Shown piece by piece: positions 50,663 to 62,428 of a stretch of 64,000 nt of DNA; the first letter of the stretch is position 1, and each line of letters starts with the position of its first letter. Origin of the DNA: SSF26 sp037443945. GTDB lineage: Bacteria > Chloroflexota > Anaerolineae > J102. Made by a program: the position numbers and the translations under genes. The notes under the pieces are model-generated. The model saw nothing but the letters and a program-made list of their open reading frames with translations, was not told the DNA's origin and made no database searches. The DNA lies in the NCBI GenBank assembly GCA_037443945.1, contig JBBINH010000013.1, positions 1 to 64,000 of the forward strand, given 5' to 3'.

Positions 50663-51874
50663 ATGGAATTGGAATCGTTGCTCACGGCGGCCCACGATCT
50701 GGCCCCTCGTCTCGGCGAGTGGCGTCGCACCCTCCATCGATGGCCGGAACCGGCCTTTAGCGAACGGCGGACGGCCGCTTTGGTGGCCGCCTGCCTGCAG
50801 GAATGGGGGATATCCTGCGTCACGGCCATCGCCGAGACGGGCGTGGTCGGGTGGGTTGGACCCGCAACCGGCGCCACCATTGCCCTGCGCGCCGATATGG
50901 ATGCCCTGCCCATCCATGAGGAGAACGAGGTTCCCTATCGTTCCGAACGCCCCGGTCTGATGCACGCCTGTGGGCATGATGCCCATACGGCCATGCTCCT
51001 GGGTGCCGCGCGCATCCTCAAAGCCTACGAAGCGGAACTGCCGGGCCGGGTCAAGTTTATCTTCCAGCCGGCGGAAGAGGTCATCCCCGACGAAGGGGGC
51101 AGCGGTGCCTGGCGTATGATCGCCGCAGGGGTTCTCGACGATGTGGATGCCATCGTGGGGCTGCATGTGGATCCCACCCTGCCCACAGGCCACATAGGCG
51201 TTCGCCCCGGCCCTCTTATGGCGGCGGCCGACCGTTTTGAGCTCACCATCCTGGGCAAGGCCGCCCACGGCGCCCACCCGTATCAGGGCGTGGATGCGAT
51301 TGTCCTGGCGGCGCAGGTGGTCACCGCTGCCCAAACCCTGATCTCGCGGCGGATCCCGGCCAGCAAGGAGGCCGTCGTCACGTTCGGCACCATTCAGGGT
51401 GGCAGCAAAGAGAACATCATCTGCGATCGGGTGGTTTTGACCGGCACGGTACGCACCTTCGAGGCGGCCGTGCGCGACCAGCTTGAAGCCGAACTGGCCC
51501 AGGTGGCGAGTCTGGTGCGGGCCTTGGGCGGAGATTATCGGCTGCGATATCTGCGCGGTTCACCGCCGGTGAACAACGATGGTCTGCTGACGGGCTTTGT
51601 CTCGCGGGTGGCGCGGCAGGTGGTGGGCGCCGAACAGGTGGTTGAGATCCCCAAGAGCACCGGCGGTGAGGATTTTGCCTGGTATCAGCAAAAGACACGC
51701 GGGACTTTTGTGCGTCTGGGTTGTCATGACCCGGCCGACCCGCAGCAGCGCGCTCTGCATACCCCGACTTTCGACCTTGACGAAGCGGCTCTGCCGCTGG
51801 GGACGGCTTTACTGGCCGCCGTTGCCGTCGAATGGCTCCATGAACATGGGCGCAGGCAAGGTCGGTCGGATTAG
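50663..51874 (+). CDS. M20-family amidohydrolase (N-acyl-amino-acid or N-acetyldiaminopimelate type)
   Basis: A 403-residue zinc peptidase-like enzyme. RTLHRWPEPAFSERRTA starts the domain; IALRADMDALPIHEENEVPY, HACGHDAHTAMLLGAARIL and FQPAEEVIPDEGG carry the metal ligands. The lid domain follows at about 190-300 (AADRFELTILGKAAHGAHPYQG), and STGGEDFAWYQQ closes the site. It removes an acyl group from an amino acid or related compound; substrate not assigned. It begins 13 bp after the korAB pair, with a GAGGG site, and may be cotranscribed. Confidence 0.88.
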   Translation: MELESLLTAAHDLAPRLGEWRRTLHRWPEPAFSERRTAALVAACLQEWGISCVTAIAETGVVGWVGPATGATIALRADMDALPIHEENEVPYRSERPGLMHACGHDAHTAMLLGAARILKAYEAELPGRVKFIFQPAEEVIPDEGGSGAWRMIAAGVLDDVDAIVGLHVDPTLPTGHIGVRPGPLMAAADRFELTILGKAAHGAHPYQGVDAIVLAAQVVTAAQTLISRRIPASKEAVVTFGTIQGGSKENIICDRVVLTGTVRTFEAAVRDQLEAELAQVASLVRALGGDYRLRYLRGSPPVNNDGLLTGFVSRVARQVVGAEQVVEIPKSTGGEDFAWYQQKTRGTFVRLGCHDPADPQQRALHTPTFDLDEAALPLGTALLAAVAVEWLHEHGRRQGRSD

Positions 51875-51897
51875 CCCGATTCTCACGTTGAGGTCCG

Positions 51898-52677
51898 ATG
51901 AGCTCGGCATCCGTATCGCCCGTTTACGACTTTAGCGAACGTGTGGTGTGCGTGACCGGCGCCGGCCGCGGCATCGGTCGGGCTATTGCCCTGGCCTTCG
52001 CCCGGTGTGGCGCTTGTGTCGGTGTCAATGACCTGGACGCGGCTACGGCGGCGGAAACGGCAGCGGCCTGCCGGGAGCTGGGCGCCGAAGCCATCGCCCT
52101 GCCTGCCGATGTGGCCGACGCGACTGCCGTAGCGGCTATGTTTGCCCGTCTCGACGCCACCTGGCCCCGGCTGGATGTGCTGGTCAACAATGCCGGCATC
52201 GAGCCGGTTCACTCGCTTTTGGACCATCCCCTGGATGCCTGGGAGCGCACGCTGGCCGTCAACCTCACCGGCACCTTTCTTTGCACCCAACAGGCGGCGC
52301 GACGGATGCGGGAGCAAAAACACGGGGTCATTCTCAACATCGCCTCTATTGCCGGCAAGTCCCAGCCCCTTCCTCTGCGCGCGGCCTATGCCGCCAGCAA
52401 GGCCGGACAGGTGGGTTTCACCAAGGAAGCCGCCCGCGAGTTGGCCGCGTATGGCATTCGCGTCAATGCCATCTGCCCGGGTGTCATTATCACGCCCATG
52501 ACCGCCCATCTGCGCGAGGATGAAGCGCAAATGCGGCGCTGGCTGGCCGAAATCCCATTGGGTCGGTTGGGCGAGGCCGAAGAGGTGGCGGCCCTGTGCC
52601 TGTGGCTGGCTTCGGAGGCGGCAAGCTATGTCACGGGGGTGGCCTGGCATGTGGATGGCGGCAAGAATATGGCATAA
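51898..52677 (+). CDS. Short-chain dehydrogenase/reductase (FabG-like)
   Basis: A 259-residue classical SDR. The NAD(P) motif is VTGAGRGIGRAIALAFA, NNAGI follows in LVNNAGIEPVHSLL, the catalytic Ser is in IASIAGKSQ, and the YxxxK pair is in YAASKAGQVGF. It most likely reduces or oxidises a 3-oxoacyl or similar substrate in the cytoplasm. It lies just upstream of an enoyl-CoA hydratase gene, which suggests a shared acyl-CoA or fatty-acid role. The start at 51898 fits the family. Confidence 0.9.
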   Translation: MSSASVSPVYDFSERVVCVTGAGRGIGRAIALAFARCGACVGVNDLDAATAAETAAACRELGAEAIALPADVADATAVAAMFARLDATWPRLDVLVNNAGIEPVHSLLDHPLDAWERTLAVNLTGTFLCTQQAARRMREQKHGVILNIASIAGKSQPLPLRAAYAASKAGQVGFTKEAARELAAYGIRVNAICPGVIITPMTAHLREDEAQMRRWLAEIPLGRLGEAEEVAALCLWLASEAASYVTGVAWHVDGGKNMA

Positions 52678-52728
52678 TGAAGTCTGCCGTTCCTTTGCCT
52701 TTTGCGCGCTCTTGGACGAGGTCAACCT

Positions 52729-53505
52729 GTGGCATACGCATACCTGCTTACCGAAATCACCGATCAACGGGTCGGTTTGATCCGCCTCAACCGGCCCAAG
52801 GCCCTTAATGCCCTCAGCCCGGAGCTGATGAGCGAGTTGGGCGATGCCCTCCTGGCTTTCGATGCCGATCCTAATGTGGGGTGCCTGGTCCTGACCGGCA
52901 ACGAACGGGCCTTTGCCGCCGGTGCCGACATCAAAGCCATGGCCCAGGCCTCGACGGTGGATATGCTCAACAACGACCTCATCGCCCGCTGGGAAACCAT
53001 CAACCATCTGCAAAAACCCATCGTGGCCGCGGTGAGCGGCTTTTGTCTGGGCGGCGGCTGTGAATTGGCCATGGCCTGCGATCTCATTGTGGCCAGCGAG
53101 AGCGCCGTTTTCGGACAACCGGAAATCAACCTGGGTATCATTCCCGGTTTTGGCGGCACCCAACGCCTGACGCGCACCGTAGGCAAGTATCTGGCCATGG
53201 AGATGGTGCTGACCGACCGTCGCCTAACGGCCCAGGAAGCGCTGGCCGTGGGGCTGGTCAATCATGTCTATCCGGTCGAGACCTATCTCGATGAGGCGCT
53301 GAAGCTGGCGGCCCGCATCGCCGCCCAGGCGCCGCTGGCCGTGTGCCTGGCCAAAGAAGCCGTGCGCAAGGCCATGGAGTTGAGCCTGAGCGAAGGGCTG
53401 GCTTACGAACGTCGGCTCTTCCAGATGCTTTTCGCCTCGGCCGATCAAAAAGAAGGTATGGCTGCGTTTATCGAAAAGCGGAAACCGCAATGGCAGGGAC
53501 GCTAA
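52729..53505 (+). CDS. Enoyl-CoA hydratase/isomerase
   Basis: A 258-residue crotonase. NRPKALNALSPELMSEL opens the fold, AFAAGADIKAMAQ forms the oxyanion hole, and AVSGFCLGGGCELAMACDL and FGQPEINLGIIPGFGGTQRL hold the two catalytic glutamates. It hydrates enoyl-CoA in fatty-acid or amino-acid breakdown. I choose the GTG at 52729, which gives the family N-terminus (AYAYLLTEIT); the longer frame from 52702 adds unrelated residues. Its 3' end overlaps the next gene by 16 bp. Confidence 0.92.
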   Translation: MAYAYLLTEITDQRVGLIRLNRPKALNALSPELMSELGDALLAFDADPNVGCLVLTGNERAFAAGADIKAMAQASTVDMLNNDLIARWETINHLQKPIVAAVSGFCLGGGCELAMACDLIVASESAVFGQPEINLGIIPGFGGTQRLTRTVGKYLAMEMVLTDRRLTAQEALAVGLVNHVYPVETYLDEALKLAARIAAQAPLAVCLAKEAVRKAMELSLSEGLAYERRLFQMLFASADQKEGMAAFIEKRKPQWQGR

Positions 53506-54197
53506 AGGTTGCCCCGATCCGGACACCCCCGCGCGTGGCCGGGCTGAACCTGACGGTAGGTGGCTTCTTGCCGCGTGTGGCGTTGCCTTCGCTCGCCGGC
53601 ATTGCCCTGACCCCGGCCGATCTGGTCGAGGAGGGCGCCCTGGCCGTGTGCGTCTATAACCCGGCTGCGGTCAATCCGTTCCCCATCCCCCCGCGCGGGG
53701 TCGATCTGCCGCGGCGCCTGGCCATGTTGCGAGAGCGAGAGGTGACGCTTTATGTCATCAGCGGTCTGGGTTTGCCGCGGCTGGCGAACTGGCTGGAGTA
53801 TATCGGCGCCGATTTTCACGTCCTCAGCGACCACCAGCGCACGTTTGCCGCCCGGGTGGGCATCCCCATCAAGCGCGTGGGCGGCCGTCATTTTCGCACC
53901 CATGTGTCCCTGGTCTTGCAGGAAGACCGGGTGTTGTCCATCTTGCTGGAGGTGGATCCTGTTCATCAGTTCGAGCGGCTGTTGATGGCTCTGGATGAAG
54001 CGGTCGGCCGTGAACCGGGCACTTATGTCCTGCCCGACCGTCCCTGGTACGAACAGATCAAGCCGGAGGAACCGCCACCGGAAGAGCCGTTGCCGGAGAA
54101 TCCGGAGGAACGGGTTGAGTTTACGGAAGAGCTGAGGGAGAACGATCGTTTTCTCACCGAAGATGAGCTTGGTCTTATGGCTGCCGACGATGCCTGA
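53490..54197 (+). CDS. Peroxiredoxin-like (thioredoxin-fold) protein without the peroxidatic motif
   Basis: A 235-residue protein whose first two-thirds resemble an AhpC/TSA thioredoxin fold: LNLTVGGFLPRVALPSLAG, a predicted strand ALAVCVYN, VTLYVISGLG and DFHVLSDHQRTFAARVGIP. The usual PxxxTxxCT active site is replaced by YNPAAVNPFP, with only one Cys in the strand, so peroxidase activity is doubtful. The C-terminus is very acidic and proline-rich (EEPPPEEPLPENPEE). The ATG at 53490 overlaps the hydratase gene, and the stop overlaps the next ATG by 8 bp. Function unknown. Confidence 0.6.
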   Translation: MAGTLKVAPIRTPPRVAGLNLTVGGFLPRVALPSLAGIALTPADLVEEGALAVCVYNPAAVNPFPIPPRGVDLPRRLAMLREREVTLYVISGLGLPRLANWLEYIGADFHVLSDHQRTFAARVGIPIKRVGGRHFRTHVSLVLQEDRVLSILLEVDPVHQFERLLMALDEAVGREPGTYVLPDRPWYEQIKPEEPPPEEPLPENPEERVEFTEELRENDRFLTEDELGLMAADDA

Positions 54198-55014
54198 ACC
54201 CGGACCGCTGCCCGATCTGGCAAGCCCTGGAAGCGACGAAAACCTGCCCCGCATCGTCGTCCTGGAGACGTATGTGCGTTCGGTGCTGGTCAGCGAGGCG
54301 TTTTGGCGTGAGCATTTCGGGCTGATAGCCGAGGGACCGCTCTCGGCCACTTTTGATGTCCGGTCGGCTTATGAACCGGAAGGAGCGCCGATAGCCTGGC
54401 GTCTGTTCCCGGGCGCCCAGCCCTGCGGCACACGCGGGCCCCATGGACTTTTGCCGTCGTTTCGGGTGGACGATTTCGGTCAGGCGCGCGGTTATCTCCT
54501 GGCGCGCAAGGTGCCTATCGTTTTCGAAGAAATTTTGCCCGGCCTGAAGCTGCTGGTCTTTCTCGATCCCGATGGGACCCCCATCCAACTGGCCCAACCG
54601 ACCGATCCCACAAGCTGGGATATCGGCGAACGGCGGCTTTTGCGCATGCGCCGACGGGTGGACGCCACCCCTCCCGGTCCCCTGCGCTTGGGAGCCCTGG
54701 ATGAGATTAGCCTCTACACCCCGAACATTACGGCCAGTGTCGCCTTCTATCGGGATCTGATCGGCTTGCCTGTGGGCCTATCGTTCTTCGGCCATATCCA
54801 TCTGGTGATGGCCAATGCGCCGCTGGTCTTGCGCGGCAACAACTGGCGTTGTAAAACCCCCGGCGCCCTTCACGCCACCGAGCTTGTCCTGGCCGTGCCC
54901 GATGGCGAAGCCCTGAGCAAACGCCTGCAGGCGGCCGGCTATCCGACGATGCGGCAATGGGACCGCCTGACGGTCGTGGACCCGGCCGGTTGGCGTCTGC
55001 ACTTTCTGCTTTAG
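54190..55014 (+). CDS. VOC (glyoxalase/dioxygenase-like) protein with two domains
   Basis: A 274-residue protein with two glyoxalase-type domains. The first (about 18-135) has VRSVLVSEAFWREHFGLIAEG and FLDPDGTPIQLAQP; the second (about 160-274) has ISLYTPNITASVAFYRDLIGLP and VVDPAGWRLHFLL. The VOC fold binds a metal for isomerase, resistance or dioxygenase reactions; specific function cannot be read. The ATG overlaps the preceding stop (ATGCCTGA), so it is translationally coupled to the peroxiredoxin-like gene. Confidence 0.75.
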   Translation: MPEPGPLPDLASPGSDENLPRIVVLETYVRSVLVSEAFWREHFGLIAEGPLSATFDVRSAYEPEGAPIAWRLFPGAQPCGTRGPHGLLPSFRVDDFGQARGYLLARKVPIVFEEILPGLKLLVFLDPDGTPIQLAQPTDPTSWDIGERRLLRMRRRVDATPPGPLRLGALDEISLYTPNITASVAFYRDLIGLPVGLSFFGHIHLVMANAPLVLRGNNWRCKTPGALHATELVLAVPDGEALSKRLQAAGYPTMRQWDRLTVVDPAGWRLHFLL

Positions 55015-55043
55015 GGCGAAGCCTTTGCAGGGGTTGTTCACTT

Positions 55044-55072
55044 TTGCACGATCTCGGAACATCGGCTATACT
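55044..55072 (+). promoter_or_regulatory. Promoter of the ATP synthase operon
   Basis: TTGCAC (55044-55049), a 17-bp spacer and TATACT (55067-55072) predict a start near 55079. A short TTGCCTT/AAGGCAA hairpin lies in the leader. Confidence 0.7.
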
Positions 55073-55162
55073 CCCGCACGCAATCTGACCTTGTCTGCCG
55101 GATCCCGTTCCACGCTACGTTGCCTTGCGCCAAAGGCAAGCGCATGCAGGGTTTTCGGCAGG

Positions 55163-55441
55163 ATGCGGAGAGGTTGTTTGCCATCCTTTCGTCTTCCCCA
55201 TCGTCGTCCTTCCCGGTGGCGTTTGGCGGTGTTTTTGACCGTCGGCATTCCCATCATCTTGGCCGTGACCTTGGGGTCAGGCCTGTGGCTGGACCGACGG
55301 ACAGGCTGGGCGCCCTGGGGGATGCTGCTCGGCATGGCGGCCGGCATGATCCTGGCTACCGGCCTTGTTGTTACGACCATTTTCCTGCGTTATCGTCTTC
55401 TTGCCCCACCCGATCCCTCTGACGATAAGGAGATGTCCTAG
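55163..55441 (+). CDS. AtpZ/AtpI-like membrane protein
   Basis: A small protein (92 residues from the ATG at 55163) with two membrane helices, LAVFLTVGIPIILAVTLGSG and WGMLLGMAAGMILATGLVVT. The same build is found in AtpZ/AtpI, which precede the Fo genes and help c-ring assembly or Mg2+ supply. The start is uncertain; an upstream frame from 55025 would add unrelated residues across the promoter. Its stop overlaps the atpB start as TAGTG. It is first in the operon. Confidence 0.7.
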   Translation: MRRGCLPSFRLPHRRPSRWRLAVFLTVGIPIILAVTLGSGLWLDRRTGWAPWGMLLGMAAGMILATGLVVTTIFLRYRLLAPPDPSDDKEMS

Positions 55442-56502
55442 TGGACGAAAAGTCCTCTCGTCGATCCATCGTCAATAACAGGCCGCTTGTCATTGCGCTG
55501 GTGCTGCTGATTGCTCTGTTGGCCTCGTTTTTCGTGCGTGTGCCCCTACCGACGATCCTGCTACCGGCCGAGAAAATCCCCGGTCTTAGCATCTTCGGCT
55601 TTCCCATTACGAACACCCTGATCGCCACCCTACTGGCCGATCTGACCATCCTGGTCCTGACCTATCTGGCCGTGCGCAAGGTCAAAGAAGTCCCGGAAGG
55701 CATGCAAAATCTGGTGGAATGGGTGATCGAGACCTTCGACAGCATGTTGACCGATATCGCCGGGAAGGAGAAAGCCCGCCGTTGGTTGCCGCTCTTCCTG
55801 AGCATCCTCTTGTTCTTGTTGATAGCCAATTGGTGGGAATTGGTCCCCGGTTTTGATAGCATCGGCTATCTTGAGCCCCTGGAGGTCGCCTATGTCCATT
55901 CGAACGGCACGGTGAGCAACGGTTATGAGAAAGGTACTTTTCTGGGCTTGCCTTCGTTGGTGGCCAAACCGGTCCGGTTGACCGAAGAACAGAAGGAAAA
56001 GGCCCGGGCAGAAGCCGAAAAAGCCAAAGAAGAAGGGCATGAATACCATCCGCATGAAGAAGAAGCCTCGGGCGGTTATGTGTTGTTGCCTTTCCTGCGG
56101 GCAGCGGCTACCGATCTCAATCTGCCTTTGGGCTTGGCGCTGATTTCGGTGGTCCTGGCCCAGGTGACGGGCATGCGTTTTCTGGGGCTCAAGTACTGGC
56201 GTCGCTTTTTCAATCCGGTCATTACCGGCATCAAACCCATCGATATTTTTGTCGGCCTGCTGGAGCTGATTTCGGAGTTCGCCAAGATCGTCAGCTTCTC
56301 CTTCCGTCTCTTCGGCAATATCTTCGCCGGCCAGGTCTTGCTTTTCGTCATGCCCTTCTTGATCGCTTTTTTGGTGCCTTTGCCTTTCTATGGGCTCGAG
56401 TTGTTCGTCGGCTTCATGCAAGCCTTTGTCTTTGCCATTCTGACCTTCATCTTCCTCGAACAAGCCACCCACAGCCATGCCGGCGATGAGCATCACCATT
56501 GA
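55441..56502 (+). CDS. atpB: ATP synthase Fo subunit a
   Basis: A 353-residue membrane protein of the proton channel. The essential arginine sits in FSFRLFGNIFAGQVLL, and the last helices (LVPLPFYGLELFVGFMQAFVFAILTFIFLEQAT) match subunit a. A long hydrophilic, Glu- and Lys-rich insertion (about 180-220) is present in the outer loop. It starts with a GTG overlapping the preceding stop. It carries protons to and from the c ring. Operon order is atpI/Z, B, E, F, H, A, G, D, C. Confidence 0.95.
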   Translation: MDEKSSRRSIVNNRPLVIALVLLIALLASFFVRVPLPTILLPAEKIPGLSIFGFPITNTLIATLLADLTILVLTYLAVRKVKEVPEGMQNLVEWVIETFDSMLTDIAGKEKARRWLPLFLSILLFLLIANWWELVPGFDSIGYLEPLEVAYVHSNGTVSNGYEKGTFLGLPSLVAKPVRLTEEQKEKARAEAEKAKEEGHEYHPHEEEASGGYVLLPFLRAAATDLNLPLGLALISVVLAQVTGMRFLGLKYWRRFFNPVITGIKPIDIFVGLLELISEFAKIVSFSFRLFGNIFAGQVLLFVMPFLIAFLVPLPFYGLELFVGFMQAFVFAILTFIFLEQATHSHAGDEHHH

Positions 56503-56569
56503 TATCGGCATTGGCTTTATCTTCACACGCTTTTCCGTTTGACTCACGCGATTTGGAGGATATACAAAC

Positions 56570-56803
56570 ATGAGCGAAATACTTGCTCCTGGTCTCGCCA
56601 TCGGCCTTGGTGCTATTGGTCCCGGCATCGGTGTCGGTCTGTTGGTCCTGGGTGCGCTTCAGGCCATCGGACGTAACCCGGAAGCGGCCGGGGAAATCCG
56701 CACGAATATGATTCTGGGCATCGTCTTTGCCGAGGCCATTGCCATTTATGCCCTGGTTGTCGCGCTTCTGCTCATCTTCGTGGGCGCGCCCGGTCTGAGC
56801 TAG
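56570..56803 (+). CDS. atpE: ATP synthase Fo subunit c
   Basis: A 77-residue hairpin of two membrane helices. The glycine-rich first helix is GLGAIGPGIGVGLLVLGAL, the polar loop is GRNPEA, and the ion-binding glutamate lies in FAEAIAIYALVV. The residues around it do not show the Gln/Glu-Ser set of Na+ enzymes, so proton specificity is likely. GGAGG stands before the ATG. It forms the rotating ring with several copies. Confidence 0.95.
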   Translation: MSEILAPGLAIGLGAIGPGIGVGLLVLGALQAIGRNPEAAGEIRTNMILGIVFAEAIAIYALVVALLLIFVGAPGLS

Positions 56804-56843
56804 ACACCGCACATCCCTTCGCTGCTCCCAAGGAGGTGCCGGA

Positions 56844-57335
56844 ATGGCGCAATTGGGTATCAATGGACCTTTCCTGCTTGCCCAGATCATCAACTTTATC
56901 GTCTTCTTCCTGCTGTTGCGGCGCTTTTTGTTCCCGCCCTTGTTGCGGATGCTGGATGAACGTAAACAACGCATCGCCGAGGGGCTGGCCGCAGCCGACA
57001 TTGCCCGCAAGGAAGCCGAGGCCGAACGCGCCCGCCTGATGGCCCAGATCGAAGCAGAGCGCAAAGAAGCCCAGGCGCGCATTGCCGCCGCCTCGGCCGA
57101 AGCCGAACGGGTCAAGGCCGAAATCATCGCCCAGGCCCAGCGCGAGGCCGAAGTGATCAAAGCCAAGGCCATCGCCGAAGCCGAGGCCGAGCGCCAACGC
57201 ATTTTGGCCGAAGCGCACCGGCAGATCGCCGAACTGACGGTGCTGGCCACCGAGCGTGTGGTGCGCCGCAGTCTGGACGAATCGCTCCAGCGCCGCCTGA
57301 TCGAGGACTTTCTCGCCGAGTTGAGCCTGAATTGA
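56844..57335 (+). CDS. atpF: ATP synthase Fo subunit b
   Basis: A 163-residue stalk subunit. One N-terminal membrane helix (FLLAQIINFIVFFLLLRRFL) is followed by a long charged helix rich in Ala, Glu and Arg that dimerises as the peripheral stalk (EAEAERARLMAQIEAERKEA). AAGGAGG lies before the ATG. It connects subunit a to subunit delta, encoded immediately afterward. Confidence 0.95.
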   Translation: MAQLGINGPFLLAQIINFIVFFLLLRRFLFPPLLRMLDERKQRIAEGLAAADIARKEAEAERARLMAQIEAERKEAQARIAAASAEAERVKAEIIAQAQREAEVIKAKAIAEAEAERQRILAEAHRQIAELTVLATERVVRRSLDESLQRRLIEDFLAELSLN

Positions 57336-57337
57336 TT

Positions 57338-57865
57338 ATGGAAAGGACCCCTGCAACCTATACGCGTGGCCTGCTTGCGGCGGTCTTGGAACCCTGGCTG
57401 GAGCATTTGGGCAAGGTCCTGGCCGTCTTGCGTGAGAATGGGCACCTCCGGGCCCGGTTAGAAGACCCCACGCTCGATACGGCGGAACGGCTGGCCTTAA
57501 TCGAACCCCTGGTGCCGAGCTCGGCCCCGGCCGAACTGCGCAACTTTCTCGGTGTCCTGGTCACCAACAACGACCTGGACTTGCTGGACGATATCCACCG
57601 CAGCCTGAGTCGCGTGGTATCCGACGAGGTCCTCGGCCCTCAGGTGGCCGACATCACCAGCGCCGTTCCTCTGACACCCGACGAGCAAGAAAGACTGCGC
57701 GCCCGTCTGGTCGCGCGCTTCGGGCCGAATCTGGAATTCCGGTTTTGGGTCGACCCGGAAATCCTGGGCGGCGTCGTCATCCGCGTGGGTGATAAGCTCA
57801 TTGACGACAGCGTGCGCGGCCGTATCGAGGCCCTGCGGCAGTCGCTGGGAGTGCGTGCATCCTGA
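57338..57865 (+). CDS. atpH: ATP synthase F1 subunit delta
   Basis: A 175-residue protein with a helical N-terminal domain (YTRGLLAAVLEPWLEHLGKVL) and the C-terminal mixed domain containing VTSAVPLTPDEQE-like DITSAVPLTPDEQERL and GGVVIRVGDKLIDDSVRGRI. The last is a family signature. It caps F1 and holds the peripheral stalk. The ATG at 57338 lies two bases after the atpF stop. Confidence 0.93.
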   Translation: MERTPATYTRGLLAAVLEPWLEHLGKVLAVLRENGHLRARLEDPTLDTAERLALIEPLVPSSAPAELRNFLGVLVTNNDLDLLDDIHRSLSRVVSDEVLGPQVADITSAVPLTPDEQERLRARLVARFGPNLEFRFWVDPEILGGVVIRVGDKLIDDSVRGRIEALRQSLGVRAS

Positions 57866-57897
57866 CCGTCGCCCCCTTGGGGGCGGGAGGAAATGCT

Positions 57898-59403
<1,506 letters not shown>

Positions 59404-59458
59404 TCCCCGGCCCGGCGTTGGTGTGGCCGGGCTGCGTCTTTGCCACGAGGTCACGACT

Positions 59459-60367
59459 TTGGCTACACCCCGTGAGATCAAGCGTCATATCCGCAGCGTC
59501 CGCAACATCGCCCAGGTGACCAAGGCGATGGAAGCCGTCTCGGCTTCGAAAATGCGCCGCGCCCAGGCTCAGGTGCGTGCCACGCGCCCCTACGCCGATA
59601 AGGCCCGCGAGGTGTTGGCCTTCCTGGCGCGGTTGCGGACCACCCAGGTCAGTGAACAGCCTCTCTTGCAACAGCGCGAGATCAAACGTGTCAGTCTGGT
59701 GCTGATCACGGCCGATCGCGGCCTGGCCGGTGGTCTCAACAGCAACATGATCCGTGAGGCCGCCCGGGCCATTCGGGTCTGGCAGGACGAGGGCAAGGAA
59801 GTCGAAATCGTCGCCGTCGGGAAAAAAGGGCGCGATTGGATGCGGCGCTATGGGCCACCGCTACGGGCCGATTTTGTCGGCCTGGGCGACCGGCCTACCA
59901 GCAAAGTCCTGGCGAAGCAGCAAGACGATAGTCGCTCCCTTGCGGTGGGGCCCATTGCCCATCTGGTCATCGAGGACTTTGTCAGCGGCCGCGTTGATGC
60001 CGTCTATCTGGGCTTCACCCGGTTCTACAGCACCATGCGCCAGCAGCCGGAAATCCGCCAGCTCTTGCCCATCGTGCCCGAAGAGACCGAGGTCAAAATG
60101 GCGGCGGATTACATCTTCGAGCCGGATGCCCCCACCGTCCTCAATCAGGTCCTCGAAAGCTTCACCGAGATCCAGATTCTGCAGGCGCTCTACGAGGCCA
60201 TTGCCAGCGAGCATTCGGCCCGCATGGTTGCCATGCGCAATGCCACCGAGGCCGCTTTGGAGTTGATCGACGACCTGACCCTGAGCTATAACAAAGCCCG
60301 CCAGCAAGCCATCACCATGGCGTTGCTTGACATTGTCGGTGCGGCCAATGCCGTACGTACTCGCTAG
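59459..60367 (+). CDS. atpG: ATP synthase F1 subunit gamma
   Basis: A 302-residue central-shaft subunit. The N-terminal helix REIKRHIRSVRNIAQVTKAMEAVSASKM and the C-terminal ATEAALELIDDLTLSYNKARQ are typical and form the coiled coil that turns inside F1. I use the TTG at 59459, which has GAGGT eight bases upstream and gives the family start (ATPREIK); the frame extends to a GTG at 59423 but adds unrelated residues. Confidence 0.94.
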   Translation: MATPREIKRHIRSVRNIAQVTKAMEAVSASKMRRAQAQVRATRPYADKAREVLAFLARLRTTQVSEQPLLQQREIKRVSLVLITADRGLAGGLNSNMIREAARAIRVWQDEGKEVEIVAVGKKGRDWMRRYGPPLRADFVGLGDRPTSKVLAKQQDDSRSLAVGPIAHLVIEDFVSGRVDAVYLGFTRFYSTMRQQPEIRQLLPIVPEETEVKMAADYIFEPDAPTVLNQVLESFTEIQILQALYEAIASEHSARMVAMRNATEAALELIDDLTLSYNKARQQAITMALLDIVGAANAVRTR

Positions 60368-60424
60368 TTTTTAGCTATTATTGCTCAACTTGCTACCTTA
60401 TAAAGCTTGAGGCTACGGATCAGT

Positions 60425-61849
<1,425 letters not shown>

Positions 61850-61879
61850 AAACGGCCCCTGTGGGGTGGAAATCGTGCC

Positions 61880-62317
61880 ATGTCTACCATCCGTTTTGAG
61901 TTTGTGGCCCAGGACCATATCGTCTACGAAGGCGATGTGGAGACCGTCGTCCTTCCCGGCGCCGATGGCGTGATCGGTGTTTTGCCTCGCCATGCCCCCT
62001 TGATGGCCGTGGTCGTGCCCGGCGAGGTGATGATACGCACGGCGGCAGGCGAGCAGTACTTTGCCGTGGGTGGTGGTTTTGTCGAAGTCCGACCGGATAA
62101 GGTCATCCTGGTGGCGCGATCGGGCGAGGCGGCCGAAGCGATCGATATCGCCCGGGCCGAAGCCGCCAAACGCCGCGCCGAGGAATATCTGACCAGCGCC
62201 GAGCGCGACCGCTCACCGGAGATGCGGCTGGCCATGGAGGCCGCCCTGCGCCGTTCGACCGTGCGTTTGCAAATCGCCCGTCGTCGACGCGGCGGCACCC
62301 GGCCGGCATCTTCGTAG
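61880..62317 (+). CDS. atpC: ATP synthase F1 subunit epsilon
   Basis: A 145-residue protein with the N-terminal beta sandwich (VYEGDVETVVLPGADGVIGVLPRHAPL, GFVEVRPDKVILVA) and a C-terminal helical hairpin (RAEAAKRRAEEYLTSAERDR) that can inhibit F1. It ends the operon and is followed by a terminator at 62371. Confidence 0.94.
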   Translation: MSTIRFEFVAQDHIVYEGDVETVVLPGADGVIGVLPRHAPLMAVVVPGEVMIRTAAGEQYFAVGGGFVEVRPDKVILVARSGEAAEAIDIARAEAAKRRAEEYLTSAERDRSPEMRLAMEAALRRSTVRLQIARRRRGGTRPASS

Positions 62318-62370
62318 CCTCCGTTGGCCGGCGGCGAGGGTGAATCCTGAGCCCGTGGCCGATGGCAGGC

Positions 62371-62400
62371 AAACCGGGCGTCGTCAGCCGCCCGGTTTTT
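62371..62400 (+). terminator. Rho-independent terminator of the atp operon
   Basis: AACCGGGCG (62372-62380) pairs with CGCCCGGTT (62389-62397) around an 8-nt loop and is followed by a T5 run. Confidence 0.85.
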
Positions 62401-62428
62401 GCTTGCCACCTCGGAATCTTGTGCGCCC

